A stretch of 64,000 bases of DNA from NCBI RefSeq assembly GCF_022664435.1, contig NZ_JAKREU010000009.1, forward strand, positions 85,943 to 149,942, given 5' to 3'. Below the pieces are notes generated by a model. It ran no database searches, was not told the origin of the DNA, and worked only from the letters and a program-made list of their open reading frames with translations. Origin of the DNA: Sphingomonas panni. GTDB lineage: Bacteria; Pseudomonadota; Alphaproteobacteria; Sphingomonadales; Sphingomonadaceae. This document shows, piece by piece, positions 34,002 to 42,896 of this stretch. Positions within the stretch are counted from its first letter, which is position 1. Each line of letters opens with the position of its first letter. Position numbers and translations under genes: made by a program.

Positions 34002-35195
34002 ATGGCAGACACGATAGCGCCACGGCAATGGCGGCACCACATCGCGCGCGCCACGGCGCTGATCGGCGCGGTATTGCTGGCGGGGTGCGCGACCATCGTG
34101 CCCAAGGGGCCGGTCGAACAGGCGCCGCCCACCGGCACCCGCCCGCAGCCGACCCGGCCCGGCCCGGTGACCAGCGGCATCCCGGAGGATAATCAGCGCC
34201 ACCGCGTCGCGCTGCTCGTGCCGCTGACCGGCCCGAACGGCGGCGTCGGTCGGTCGATCGCCAATGCGACGCAGCTGGCCTTGCTCGACACGCGCAGCGA
34301 ACGGGTGCGAATCACCACCTACGATACCGCCGCCGGAGCCGCTGCCGCCGCACAGCGCGCGATCGCGGAGGGCAACCGGCTGATCCTGGGACCGCTGCTC
34401 GCCGACGATGTCCGCGCCGTCGCGCCGATCGCGCGCGCCGCGAAGGTGCCGGTCATCAGCTATTCGAACGATGTGTCGGTCGCCGGGAACGGCGCCTATC
34501 TGCTCGGCTATACCCCCGCCCAGTCGATCGACCGCGTCGTCGGCTATGCCCGGACCAACGGCATGACCCAGTTCGCCGGCCTCGTCCCCGCCGGCGTCTA
34601 TGGTCAGCGCGCCTCGACCAGTTTCCTGCGCGCGGTCGAACAGGCGGGCGGGCAGGTCGTCTCGATCCAGACCTATGCGCGGGGTGGCATCGCCGCCGCC
34701 GTCGCCAAGTTGCCCAGGACCTCGCCCTATGAAGCGATCCTGATCGCCGATCAGGCGGGGCAGGCCGCGCTGGCGGTACCGGCGATCCGCAAGACCGGCA
34801 GCCGCTCGGCAAAGGTGCTGGGGACCGAATTGTGGAATACCGAAACCGGCCTGGGGTCGATGCCGGCGCTGAACGGCGCGTGGTATGCCAGCGTGTCGAA
34901 CAGCCTCTATCGCCAGTTCGCGACCAAGTACCGCGCCCGCTTCAACGCCGCACCGTATCGCCTGTCGAGCCTCGGCTATGATTCGGTGCTGCTGACGGTC
35001 CGCATCGCCCGCGACTGGCCGGTCGGCCGCGACTTTCCCGAAAGCCGGTTGCGTGCGGAGGACGGCTTCGCCGGTCTGGACGGCGCGTTCCGCTTCGGCC
35101 GCGACGGCGTGGCCGAACGCGCGCTGGAGGTGCAGGAGGTGCGCCCAGGCGGTGCGGTGACGGTCAGCCCCGCGCCGCGGACGTTCGGGGAGTAG
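34002..35195 (+). CDS. Penicillin-binding protein activator (LpoA-like) lipoprotein
   Basis: A 397-residue outer-membrane lipoprotein candidate with the lipobox LLAGC (Cys29) and a periplasmic-binding-protein fold: HRVALLVPLTGPNGGVGRSI at the start of the mature domain and RLILGPLLADDVRAVAPIAR. LpoA-like proteins stimulate class A PBPs in relatives. An AGGGG site 8 nt before the ATG lies in the opposite gene's first codons. The pairing with rsmI is widespread in proteobacteria (the E. coli yraL-yraM/lpoA arrangement), which supports the assignment. It is a client of Lgt. Confidence 0.88.
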   Translation: MADTIAPRQWRHHIARATALIGAVLLAGCATIVPKGPVEQAPPTGTRPQPTRPGPVTSGIPEDNQRHRVALLVPLTGPNGGVGRSIANATQLALLDTRSERVRITTYDTAAGAAAAAQRAIAEGNRLILGPLLADDVRAVAPIARAAKVPVISYSNDVSVAGNGAYLLGYTPAQSIDRVVGYARTNGMTQFAGLVPAGVYGQRASTSFLRAVEQAGGQVVSIQTYARGGIAAAVAKLPRTSPYEAILIADQAGQAALAVPAIRKTGSRSAKVLGTELWNTETGLGSMPALNGAWYASVSNSLYRQFATKYRARFNAAPYRLSSLGYDSVLLTVRIARDWPVGRDFPESRLRAEDGFAGLDGAFRFGRDGVAERALEVQEVRPGGAVTVSPAPRTFGE

Positions 35196-35201
35196 GGGGC
35201 G

Positions 35202-35609
35202 GTGGCCGAGCTTCCTGCCGACGCGCTCGACAGGATTGCGTGGGAAGACGCCAGTCTGATCGAAATACGCCTGACATCGGCCGGCATCGATCTGGTAATG
35301 GTGGCGGACATATCCGGTGTGGTGCCTCGATCGGCGGGGGAAGAGTTCAGCTACCTCACCCTATCGTTCGCGGGCATTCAGAAGTTGGATATGCCGCTGA
35401 AACTGGCGCATTTCGTGCCGGTCGATCATCCTCGTGACGAACTCCCCGATCTTGGGGGTGTCCATTCGCTGGCGATTGAGGCGCTGCCGAACGATGACCG
35501 GTGCGTCCCACTGCGTTACCGAATGACGCTCGATTGGTCCTATGGCACGATTAGCTTCGAGTATGAGGCCGTTCGCGCGACGACGGTAGCCGAACGTATC
35601 GAAGGTTAG
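35202..35609 (+). CDS. Hypothetical protein of 135 residues
   Basis: The family is not recognised. It begins with GTG at 35202, 6 nt after the activator gene stop, with an AGGGGGC sequence just upstream, so it is probably translated with that gene. The composition is that of a soluble beta-rich protein (LTLSFAGIQKLDMPLKLAHF, and a C-terminal MTLDWSYGTISFEYEAVRAT). There is no signal peptide or membrane segment. It resembles small orphan immunity-type or DUF proteins only in general character. Confidence 0.55.
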   Translation: MAELPADALDRIAWEDASLIEIRLTSAGIDLVMVADISGVVPRSAGEEFSYLTLSFAGIQKLDMPLKLAHFVPVDHPRDELPDLGGVHSLAIEALPNDDRCVPLRYRMTLDWSYGTISFEYEAVRATTVAERIEG

Positions 35610-35637
35610 AGGTTGATCTAGTCGACTTGAACCGAAC

Positions 35638-35718
35638 GTCATCCCAGCGAAGGCTGGGATCTCCCGACGATAGGACATCGCAGGAGTCGCTTGAGACCCC
35701 AGCCTGCGCTGGGGTGAC
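35638..35718. repeat. 81-nt paired inverted repeat (family B, copy 4)
   Basis: It runs from GTCATCCCAGCGAAGGCTGG to CCTGCGCTGGGGTGAC. It lies between the convergent hypothetical gene and the LD-carboxypeptidase gene. Confidence 0.85.
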
Positions 35719-35760
35719 GTTTCGATGCAGTTGGATCAAAGTTCGTGGGTTGGTCGCCCC

Positions 35761-36576
35761 TCACGCCACCCCGAACGGCACCACCATATTATCGGCATAA
35801 TGGCCGACATGCGCCCGCCCCAGATACGGCACGCCCATCGCCCGCGCCCATTTCGCGGCGATCTGTTCCTCGGTCTCGCCGAAGCCGGTGTCGTCGGGGT
35901 GGCGATCGGTCACCGCGCCCAGCCGGATACCGGCGATGCCCTTCAGCTGCGTCGCCTCGCTCAACTGCCAGAACAGCCGGTCGATGCGGTACAGATCCTC
36001 GCCGACCTCCTCGACGATCAGGACGTGGTCGGTCAGGTCGGGCAGCCACGGCGTACCGATCAGCGCGCACAGGATGACGAGGTTGAACGCGACGGTCGGC
36101 CGCCCGTCCAACTCGGGGGCCAGCATCGAACGGTCATGGTTCACCAGCCAGGCGAGCGCGCGCGCCGCGCTGTTGGTGCCGCCGGCCTTGCCGACCTGCG
36201 CCGCCATCGGCCCATGGATCGGCCGCCCGATCCGCCGGGCATAGAGTGCCCCCAGCATGAACCCCATGTCGGAAAAGCCGAGATAGCTCTTCGCCGCCGC
36301 CGCGCGATTGAGCTGTGGCATGACCGTGTCGAGGATGCGGTTAGACCCGTATCCGCCGCGCGCGAACCAGATCGCGTCGAAGCCGGGGTCGTTGGCGAAC
36401 TCAAGGAACGCTGCCGCGCGCTGTTCGTCGGTCCCCGCGAAATGCCCGACGTCTAGGAAACATTGCGGATGCACGACCAGGTCGAGCGTGGGATAGGTGA
36501 GCGCGGCATAGCCCTGCGTCCGGGCCATCTGCTCCTCATCCACCCGCCGCGCCGGCGCCACGACTCCGATACGCAT
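35761..36576 (-). CDS. ldcA: LD-carboxypeptidase (peptidase family S66)
   Basis: Removes the terminal D-alanine from tetrapeptide muropeptides in the cytoplasm, making tripeptides for recycling. The 271-residue protein has the motif ARGGYGSNRIL and a catalytic triad visible as Ser102 (GFSDM), Glu190 (VEEVGE) and His259 (VGHYADN). It is divergent from mpl with only 48 nt between them, and its product is the Mpl substrate, so the two are probably co-regulated. Confidence 0.9.
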   Translation of the reverse strand: MRIGVVAPARRVDEEQMARTQGYAALTYPTLDLVVHPQCFLDVGHFAGTDEQRAAAFLEFANDPGFDAIWFARGGYGSNRILDTVMPQLNRAAAAKSYLGFSDMGFMLGALYARRIGRPIHGPMAAQVGKAGGTNSAARALAWLVNHDRSMLAPELDGRPTVAFNLVILCALIGTPWLPDLTDHVLIVEEVGEDLYRIDRLFWQLSEATQLKGIAGIRLGAVTDRHPDDTGFGETEEQIAAKWARAMGVPYLGRAHVGHYADNMVVPFGVA

Positions 36577-36624
36577 CCTGCAACCCCGCTTGCCACTTCA
36601 GGCCAACCCCGATAGCGCCGGGCG

Positions 36625-38016
36625 ATGCTGTACGGCAAATCCTTCTTCCTCGTCGGGATCGGCGGGTCGGGCATGATGCCCCTCGCCATGATCCTCGCCG
36701 GGCGCGGCGCGACCGTCGCCGGTTCCGACCGTTCGCTCGATCAGGCGAGCCTGCCTGCCAAGTTCGACGCACTCCGCGCGCTCGGCATCAGGCTCCATCC
36801 CCAGGACGGCAGCGGCATCGTGTCGGCCGAACAGATCGTCGTCGCCTCCGCCGCGATCGAGCCGACCGTCGCAGATATCGTCGCCGCCGAGCGGGTGGGT
36901 GCGAAGCGGATGGGCCGCGCCGAATTGCTGGCCGAGCTGTTCAACGCTGCAACGCTGTCGATCGGGGTGGCGGGCACCAGCGGCAAGTCGACCGTGACGG
37001 GCATGATCGGCTATATCCTCCATGCGCTCGGCCGCGATCCGACGGTCATGAACGGCGCGGTGATGAAGGATTTTGCCGCGCCCGACCGCCCCTTCGCCAG
37101 CGCGCTGGTCGGGCAGGGGGATGCGTTCGTCAGCGAGGTGGACGAAAGCGACGGGTCGATCGCCTTCTACACGCCCACCGTGGCGGTGCTGAACAATGTC
37201 AGCCTCGACCACAAGTCGCTCGACGAACTGCGCGCGCTGTTCGGCGGTTTCGCCGAGCGGGCGGGGCGGGTGATCGTCAATGTCGGCGATGCCGAGGCGG
37301 CGGCGCTGGCCGCGACCATCCCGGCGGACAAGCGGACCACCTTCGCGGTCGAGGGCGATGCGGACCTCACCGCCCGCGCACTGACGCTCGATCCCTTTGC
37401 CAGCCGGTTCGAACTGATCGCGGACGGCGCGACCCATTCCGTTACCCTAGCCGTGCCCGGCCGGCACAATGTCGCCAATGCGCTGGCGGCGATCGGGGCG
37501 GTTGCCGCCGCCGGGGTGCCCCTTGCCGAGGCCGTGCGAGCCATTGCCGGTTTCTCCGGCCTCAAGCGCCGGTTCGAGCTGGTGGGGCAGGCGGGCGGCA
37601 TCGCGGTCATCGACGATTTCGGCCACAACCCCGACAAGATCGCCGCGACCATCGCCACGCTGCGCAGCGCGCCGGGCCGGTTGCTGCTGTTCTTCCAGCC
37701 GCATGGCTATGGACCGCTCAAGGTCATGCGCCGCGAACTGGTGGCGATGTTCGCCGAACGCCTGGCGGCCGATGACCTGCTGGTGCTGCCCGACCCGGTC
37801 TATCGCGGCGGCACCGTCACGCGCGAAGTGACCAGTGCGGATATCGTCGCCGACCTGACCGCGCTGGGCGCACCCGCGCGCCATATCGCCGACCGGGCGG
37901 ATGCGGCGGCGTTCCTCGTCGAACAGGCGCGCGCAGGCGACCGCATCGTCGTGATGGGCGCGCGCGACGATACGCTGTCCGAACTGGCGGCGTACATGGT
38001 CGCGCGGCTGGGATAG
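36625..38016 (+). CDS. mpl: UDP-N-acetylmuramate:tripeptide ligase
   Basis: Mpl re-attaches recycled L-Ala-gamma-D-Glu-mesoDAP to UDP-MurNAc. The 463-residue Mur ligase has the N-terminal UDP-binding loop [15 protein letters not shown], the ATP loop [23 protein letters not shown], and [14 protein letters not shown] in place of the MurC sequence. The last is typical of Mpl-type or MurC-like ligases; MurC itself is normally in the division cluster, absent here. The adjacent LD-carboxypeptidase supports the recycling role. Confidence 0.86.
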   Translation: MLYGKSFFLVGIGGSGMMPLAMILAGRGATVAGSDRSLDQASLPAKFDALRALGIRLHPQDGSGIVSAEQIVVASAAIEPTVADIVAAERVGAKRMGRAELLAELFNAATLSIGVAGTSGKSTVTGMIGYILHALGRDPTVMNGAVMKDFAAPDRPFASALVGQGDAFVSEVDESDGSIAFYTPTVAVLNNVSLDHKSLDELRALFGGFAERAGRVIVNVGDAEAAALAATIPADKRTTFAVEGDADLTARALTLDPFASRFELIADGATHSVTLAVPGRHNVANALAAIGAVAAAGVPLAEAVRAIAGFSGLKRRFELVGQAGGIAVIDDFGHNPDKIAATIATLRSAPGRLLLFFQPHGYGPLKVMRRELVAMFAERLAADDLLVLPDPVYRGGTVTREVTSADIVADLTALGAPARHIADRADAAAFLVEQARAGDRIVVMGARDDTLSELAAYMVARLG

Positions 38017-38032
38017 GCGCCTGACCAGATCC

Positions 38033-38113
38033 GTCACCCCAGCGCAGGCTGGGGTCTCGCCGTAATGGAGCGCCCTCCTCGCCGCAGGAGACCCCAGCCT
38101 GCGCTGGGGTGAC
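38033..38113. repeat. 81-nt paired inverted repeat (family B, copy 2)
   Basis: GTCACCCCAGCGCAGGCTGG and its exact inverse CCAGCCTGCGCTGGGGTGAC bound the element. It is the most symmetrical family B copy, 17 nt after the mpl stop codon. A stray partial arm (AGCGCTGGGG) follows at about 38120. Confidence 0.87.
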
Positions 38114-38233
38114 GCAGTAGCGCTGGGGTGGCGATAGACGGCGGGGTGCGGCTGGGCGATCGGACACCCCAATCCTTACCAATTTCTTGACATCGTCCGT
38201 CCGCTCGGCGACCGGACCAATATCGCAAGCAAA

Positions 38234-38253
38234 TTGTCGAATTAGTCCGACAA
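38234..38253. promoter_or_regulatory. Candidate operator of the sugar transporter gene
   Basis: Perfect 6-bp arms TTGTCG and CGACAA are 8 nt apart, and the right arm reads TTGTCGGAC on the minus strand. The same 9-mer occurs in the ROK repressor/GH3 intergenic region at 42742-42750. The site lies 22 nt before the transporter start codon, where a repressor would block transcription. Confidence 0.55.
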
Positions 38254-38275
38254 GGACTGAGCTGGGGAGGCCGCT

Positions 38276-39625
38276 TTGGCACAGACACGGGCGGGTTCCG
38301 CCACCACCGGGCTGGCATTCGCCGCCGTCACGACGCTGTTCTTCGCATGGGGCTTCATCACCTCGCTGATCGACCCGCTGGTCGCGGCGGTGAAGGGCAT
38401 CTTCACCCTGTCCGATTTCGAGGCGCAGTTCGCTGCCTCCGCCTTCTTCCTCGCCTATGGCCTGATCTCGATGCCGGCCGCGATCCTGCTCGGCCGGCTG
38501 AAGGCGGTGCCCTCGATCCTGTTCGCGCTCATCACCATGGTCGTCGGCTGCCTGACGATGCTGGTCGCGGCGAACCTTGCGGTGTTCCCGATCGTGCTGC
38601 TCGGCCTGTTCATCCTCGCCTCGGGCATCACCATCCTGCAGGTCGCGGCGAACCCGCTTGCCGCCGCGCTGGGCGACCCGAAGCTCAGCCATTTCCGCCT
38701 GACGCTCAGCCAGACGTTCAACTCGTTCGGCACGTTCCTGGGGCCCCTGCTCGGTGCCAGCCTGTTCCTCGAAGGGGTCGAGGTGAAGGACGGCACGGTG
38801 CTGACCGAAGCGGTGCGCGCCGGGGCGCTGGCCGGGATCGACCGCGCCTATTTCTGGATCGCCGGGCTGATCGCGGCGCTCGCGGTGTTCTTCTTCCTCA
38901 GCCGCAAGGTCGTGTCGGCCGCCGTGCCCGAAGCGCCCGCCAACACGCCGTCGCCCGCCGCGCTGCTGCGCGACGCCTTCTCCTCGCGCTGGGCGGTGCT
39001 GGGGGCGGCTGCGATCTTCATCTATGTCGGCGCGGAGGTCGCGATCGGCACCCAGATGGCGCTGTTCCTCAACGGCGATACGGTCTGGGGCGCATCGGAC
39101 GCGGCGTTCGGCGTGCCGCTGCTCGGCCTCGCCATGGGTAGCGACGGCGTGCCCGGTGTGTCGTTGCAGGAAGCGGGCAAGGCAGTCGCCTTCTACTGGC
39201 TGGGCGCGATGGTCGGTCGTGCGATCGGGTCGGTGCTGTTGTCGAAGGTGAAGGCACACAAGCTGCTCGCCCTGTTCACCGGCATCGCGGTCGCCATGTG
39301 CCTGTACGTCGCGCTGGTCGGCGGGGTCGGTGCCGGCTTCGTGGCGCTGGCCATCGGCCTGTTCAACTCGATCATGTTCCCGGTCATCTTCACCCTGACG
39401 CTCGAACGCTCGACCGCCAGCGAGGCGGCGACGTCGGGCCTGTTGTGCACCGCGATCTTCGGCGGGGCGGTCATTCCGCTGATCGTCGGGCTGGTGTCGG
39501 GCGCGGTCGGGCACGGCGCGGCGTTCGTCGTGCCGGCGCTCTGCTATGCCGCGCTGTGCGCCTTCGCCATCGCGGCGGGCCGTACCGCGCCACGCAACGC
39601 CGCATCGGCCAAGAGCCTGCACTGA
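38276..39625 (+). CDS. FucP-type sugar MFS transporter (proton symporter)
   Basis: A 449-residue inner-membrane transporter with 12 helices. The FucP/GluP group is marked by FAAVTTLFFAWGFITSLIDP in helix 1, QVAANPLAAALGDP and LTLSQTFNSFGTFLGPLLGA. The start is TTG at 38276, with GGGGAGG 6 nt upstream. Relatives import fucose, glucose or galactose. Its place beside two ROK kinases and a GH3 glucosidase suggests glucose or another hexose released from glucans. Confidence 0.92.
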   Translation: MAQTRAGSATTGLAFAAVTTLFFAWGFITSLIDPLVAAVKGIFTLSDFEAQFAASAFFLAYGLISMPAAILLGRLKAVPSILFALITMVVGCLTMLVAANLAVFPIVLLGLFILASGITILQVAANPLAAALGDPKLSHFRLTLSQTFNSFGTFLGPLLGASLFLEGVEVKDGTVLTEAVRAGALAGIDRAYFWIAGLIAALAVFFFLSRKVVSAAVPEAPANTPSPAALLRDAFSSRWAVLGAAAIFIYVGAEVAIGTQMALFLNGDTVWGASDAAFGVPLLGLAMGSDGVPGVSLQEAGKAVAFYWLGAMVGRAIGSVLLSKVKAHKLLALFTGIAVAMCLYVALVGGVGAGFVALAIGLFNSIMFPVIFTLTLERSTASEAATSGLLCTAIFGGAVIPLIVGLVSGAVGHGAAFVVPALCYAALCAFAIAAGRTAPRNAASAKSLH

Positions 39626-39699
39626 TCGCACCGAACGGCCATGGTCTCCAGGCTCCGGTGCGGTTAGGCTAACCGCCTGATCGTCATGGGAGAGAGATC

Positions 39700-40035
39700 A
39701 TGGTCGTTCGCACTGCCCTGTTGTTGTCCGCCCTCGCGCTGCCGGCCACGTTGCCGGCACAGGTTCGTCAGGAAGGGGCCGGCGCGACGCAGGAACTCGA
39801 CTGCGACGGCGGCGTCGCCACGGTCGAAGGGGCCGGCAATACCATGACCATCGCCGGCCGGTGCAGCGCGCTGGTGATAGAGGGGGCCGGCAATCGCGTG
39901 ACCATCGACCTCGCGCCACGCGCCTCGGTCAGGATTGCCGGGGCCAGCAACACCGTCCTCTACCGCACCCCCGATGGCAGCAAGGCGCGTGTCAGCGTGG
40001 CCGGCGCGGGCAACCGGGTGTCGTTCCGGCGATAG
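39700..40035 (+). CDS. Secreted DUF3060 protein
   Basis: This 111-residue protein has a signal peptide (residues 1-20) and four or so short repeats built on a GAGNxVxI pattern (VEGAGNTMTI, IEGAGNRVTI, IAGASNTVLY, VAGAGNRVSF), typical of DUF3060, which is predicted to form a small beta-solenoid. It stands alone in its own unit, with GGGAGAGAG before the ATG. Its role is unknown. Confidence 0.85.
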   Translation: MVVRTALLLSALALPATLPAQVRQEGAGATQELDCDGGVATVEGAGNTMTIAGRCSALVIEGAGNRVTIDLAPRASVRIAGASNTVLYRTPDGSKARVSVAGAGNRVSFRR

Positions 40036-40050
40036 GACCGGTAACCTTAT

Positions 40051-40138
40051 CGTCACCCCGGGCTCGACCCGGGGTCCCGCTTCTTCGCGCCGATAGGTTA
40101 AAGAATAAGCGTCACCCCGGATCAGGTTCGGAGCGACG
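40051..40138. repeat. Hairpin repeat cluster (family E)
   Basis: A stem CGTCACCCCGGGCTCGACCC with GGGGTC is followed by CGCTTCTTCGCGCCGATAGG and a second, weaker arm GTCACCCCGGATCAGG. It fills the interval between the convergent DUF3060 and ROK kinase genes and probably terminates both. Confidence 0.65.
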
Positions 40139-40161
40139 TCCCCTGTTCCGAGGGGCCGCCC

Positions 40162-41097
40162 CTACGCCGCGACCCGCTCCGCCAGCGCGACCTGCGCCAG
40201 CGCGATCGACCCCATCGGCCCGGCCTGATCGCCCAGTGCCGGGGCGACGACATAGTCGCGCTCCGGCAGCGGCAGATAGCCGTTGATGCTCGCGCGCAAT
40301 GCCGGTTCGATCCGCGCCAACAGGTGCGGCTGCTTGTTCATCACCCCGCCGCCGATCGCGATCCGCTTCGGACCGGTCGTGCACACCATCGCATGGCACA
40401 TCGCGGTGATCGCTGCCTCGACCCGATCCCACACGGGATGATCTTCGGCGAGCGTCGAGACGTGGACGTTGCCCAGTGCCGCCTTGATCCCCGTTCCCGA
40501 TGCCAGCCCCTCGACGCAATCGTCATGGAACGGGCAACCGCTGGGCAGGATGTCACCGGCCACGCGCGGCACGCGCAGATGGCCGATCTCCGCATGGCCG
40601 ATCCCCCGCGTCGGCTTGCCGTTGACCAGCAGCCCGACGCCGACCCCGGTGCCGATCGTGACATAGGCGAAATCGTCCAGGCCCCTGGCACAACCCCACA
40701 GCACCTCGGCAAAGGCCGCGCCGTTGACGTCGGTATCGAATGCGCAGGGCACGTCGAACCCGTTCGACAACGGTCCCGCGACATCGGTCATCGGCCAGTC
40801 GGGCTTGGTCGTCGCCAGGATATGGCCCCAGGTCGGCGAGGCGGGGTCGAGGTCGACCGGACCGAAGCTCGCAATACCGAGTGCCGCAAAGCCGCCGGCA
40901 TCCCACCACCGTTGCAGTATGGCGGCAATGGCGGGCAGGGTGGTCGAGGGATGCTCGGTCGGCACGGTTTCCTGCGCGACGATCTCACCCGGACCATAAG
41001 CCAGCGTGCAGACGCATTTCGTGCCGCCCAGTTCGATCCCGGCGAACGGCAATGCGCCCTGCCTGTCCCGCGACGCCGGATCGAAAGCCATATTCAT
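40162..41097 (-). CDS. ROK family sugar kinase, fructokinase (Mak)-like
   Basis: A 311-residue cytoplasmic hexokinase of the ROK family. ATP-binding residues are in AGIELGGTKCVCTLAYG, the catalytic aspartate is in CAFDTDVNGAAFAE, and the ROK zinc cluster is reduced to GCPFHDDCVEG. The form GCPFHxxCxEGLxSG marks the fructokinase (Mak/ScrK-ROK) subgroup. The ATG at 41097 is read toward the DUF3060 gene. The gap upstream has an AT-rich segment with AAGCAAATTG, also found ahead of the sugar transporter gene (38228-38237). Confidence 0.9.
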   Translation of the reverse strand: MNMAFDPASRDRQGALPFAGIELGGTKCVCTLAYGPGEIVAQETVPTEHPSTTLPAIAAILQRWWDAGGFAALGIASFGPVDLDPASPTWGHILATTKPDWPMTDVAGPLSNGFDVPCAFDTDVNGAAFAEVLWGCARGLDDFAYVTIGTGVGVGLLVNGKPTRGIGHAEIGHLRVPRVAGDILPSGCPFHDDCVEGLASGTGIKAALGNVHVSTLAEDHPVWDRVEAAITAMCHAMVCTTGPKRIAIGGGVMNKQPHLLARIEPALRASINGYLPLPERDYVVAPALGDQAGPMGSIALAQVALAERVAA

Positions 41098-41478
41098 CCC
41101 CCAAAGCCTTTTTTACTTGTGAACCAGACATAGCGTCGCAGCATTTCGCTAAAAAAGCAAATTGAAATCCTAATTGCTGCGCGCTCGCTCTTTGTCGCAT
41201 CCGCAGAGATTACGCCGGGCCAGCGTTTGGACGGGAAGGAAGGTGCTGATCGGGTCGTACGACGTGCAAACGCTAACCCAGTCTTAACCCGCATATTGTA
41301 TACGCCGGAATCTGACGCATGGAAGGTTGCCCGATGCGGAACGATGCCCAGTCCCCCGATCCCCGCACGGCCCCCCTGGCACCGGCGCCCGCAAACGGCT
41401 GCGGCGCGCGGTTCGAACTGGCGCTGGTCGCTGCATTTAAAGGCGGGCCGCCCCCGTCACGTCCGCGCGGCTGATCGC
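41098..41478. other. Gene-free region between the fructokinase start and the ROK repressor end
   Basis: This 381-nt interval has no supportable gene. The 130 nt nearest the kinase are unusually AT-rich and carry the dyad AGCAAATT-N7-TAATTGCT (41156-41178); a second AT-rich patch CATATTGTATACG lies near 41292. The remainder is GC-rich and without repeats. It probably contains the kinase promoter and its operator. Confidence 0.6.
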
Positions 41479-42675
41479 TCAGCCGGCGTCCTCGGCCTTC
41501 CACAATGCGGTGGCGCTGGGCAGCAGGAAATGGCTGAACGGCAGGATCGCCGCCCCGACCGCCGGGGCATCCTCCGCCAGCATCGCGCGGCGCACCGGGG
41601 CCAGCGCCGGCACATTGTCCACCCGCTGCATCCGCATGTTCAGCCGCTCGGCCAGCGTATCGACATGACCGCCGGGCAGACGTCCGCCGATGAACACCGC
41701 CGCCGGATTGATGAGGCAGTTGATCGCGACCAGCGGCTCGACCAGCCGTTCGACCGACGCATCGATCCACCCGTCGACCACCGCCGCCAATGCGGGATCG
41801 TCATTCTCCTCGCCCAGCATGTCGGCCAGTGTGAAGCCCGCTTCGCGCAATGGATGCGACAGGCCCGACAGCGACACGCTATGCTGGATTTGCGTCTGCC
41901 CGCCCCGGCCGTCGCTGCTCAGCAGGAAGCCCAGCTCGCCCGAACGCCCCTGCGCCCCGCGATAATAGCTGCCGTCCAGCACCAGCCCGCCGCCTAGTGC
42001 CGACGAAATCAGGACGTAGAAGAAGCTCGCATGATGCTGGCCGTGACCCAGCTGCAACTCGCCCATCGCGGCGGCGGCGGCGTCGTTCTCGACGAAGACC
42101 GGCAGGTCGATCGGCTGGGCGAACAGCGCGGTCAGGTCGACCGCTTCCCACTCGGTATAGCTGGCCGGGCGGCCGGGCAGGTCGACCGTCCCCAGATCGT
42201 CGGGCCGGGCGACGCCGATGCCGACGATGCGCTGGCGGTCGATCCCGGCTTCCGCGATCAGCCCGTCGACCGCCGACCGATAGAAGGCGGCGACATCGTC
42301 GGGCATCGCGAAATCGACCTCGCGGGTCGCGCGCGCCAGCGTCTGCCCGGCGAAATCGACCAGCACGATCGTCACATGGTCGCGGTCGATATTGATGCCG
42401 ATCGCGAAACAGGCGGCGGGATTGACCACCAGCTTGGTCGGCGGCTGTCCGCGTCCGCCGCGCCGCTGCCCCGCCTCAAGCACCAGCCCTTCGCTCAGCA
42501 GCCGCCGGGTGATGTTGGCGATGGCCGGCGGGGTCAGCCCGGTGATGTTGGCAAGGTCGATCCGGGTCAGCGACCCCGACACGCGGATCGCGTGCAGCGT
42601 CACCCGCTGGTTATGGTCGGCGGCACGTTCGAGGTTGGTGCCCGACAGGCGGATGGGCGCGCGCTCGATCGTCAC
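41479..42675 (-). CDS. ROK family transcriptional regulator (NagC/XylR type)
   Basis: A 398-residue regulator with an N-terminal winged helix (LTRIDLANITGLTPPAIANI as the helix-turn-helix) and a C-terminal ROK sugar-binding domain. The domain retains VFVENDAAAAAMGELQLGHG, but the zinc cysteine cluster is missing (GELGFLLSSDGRGGQ), so it should bind but not phosphorylate sugar. The start is unclear: GTG at 42675 (VTIERAPIRLSG) fits the family; GTG at 42753 is the longest choice. It is divergent from the GH3 gene and probably represses the region. Confidence 0.88.
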   Translation of the reverse strand: MTIERAPIRLSGTNLERAADHNQRVTLHAIRVSGSLTRIDLANITGLTPPAIANITRRLLSEGLVLEAGQRRGGRGQPPTKLVVNPAACFAIGINIDRDHVTIVLVDFAGQTLARATREVDFAMPDDVAAFYRSAVDGLIAEAGIDRQRIVGIGVARPDDLGTVDLPGRPASYTEWEAVDLTALFAQPIDLPVFVENDAAAAAMGELQLGHGQHHASFFYVLISSALGGGLVLDGSYYRGAQGRSGELGFLLSSDGRGGQTQIQHSVSLSGLSHPLREAGFTLADMLGEENDDPALAAVVDGWIDASVERLVEPLVAINCLINPAAVFIGGRLPGGHVDTLAERLNMRMQRVDNVPALAPVRRAMLAEDAPAVGAAILPFSHFLLPSATALWKAEDAG

Positions 42676-42741
42676 CGGCGACCGGCCAACTGGATGGGGG
42701 GCAACTCGCAAATCTCCCTGTACGGCGGTCGTGCCGCCGGT

Positions 42742-42836
42742 TTGTCGGACCACAGCGTGGACCAGCCGACCGGCGGGTTCAATCCGAAACTCGCTATCGA
42801 AAAGACCGATTTGGACGTTGACAACGCTGTCGGATT
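42742..42836. promoter_or_regulatory. Shared TGTCGGA motifs between the ROK repressor and GH3 genes
   Basis: TTGTCGGAC occurs at 42742-42750 and TGTCGGATT at 42828-42836, the latter adjoining the dyad GACA-ACGC-TGTC (42820-42831). The 9-mer is identical to one arm of the dyad ahead of the sugar transporter gene. The most direct reading is that one regulator, likely the ROK repressor, controls all three genes. Confidence 0.5.
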
Positions 42837-42896
42837 TGCCGAACGGAGCGGCAAGAGTATCGCGCGAGATACGCGCGCGTCGGGGAGAGCGATGTG

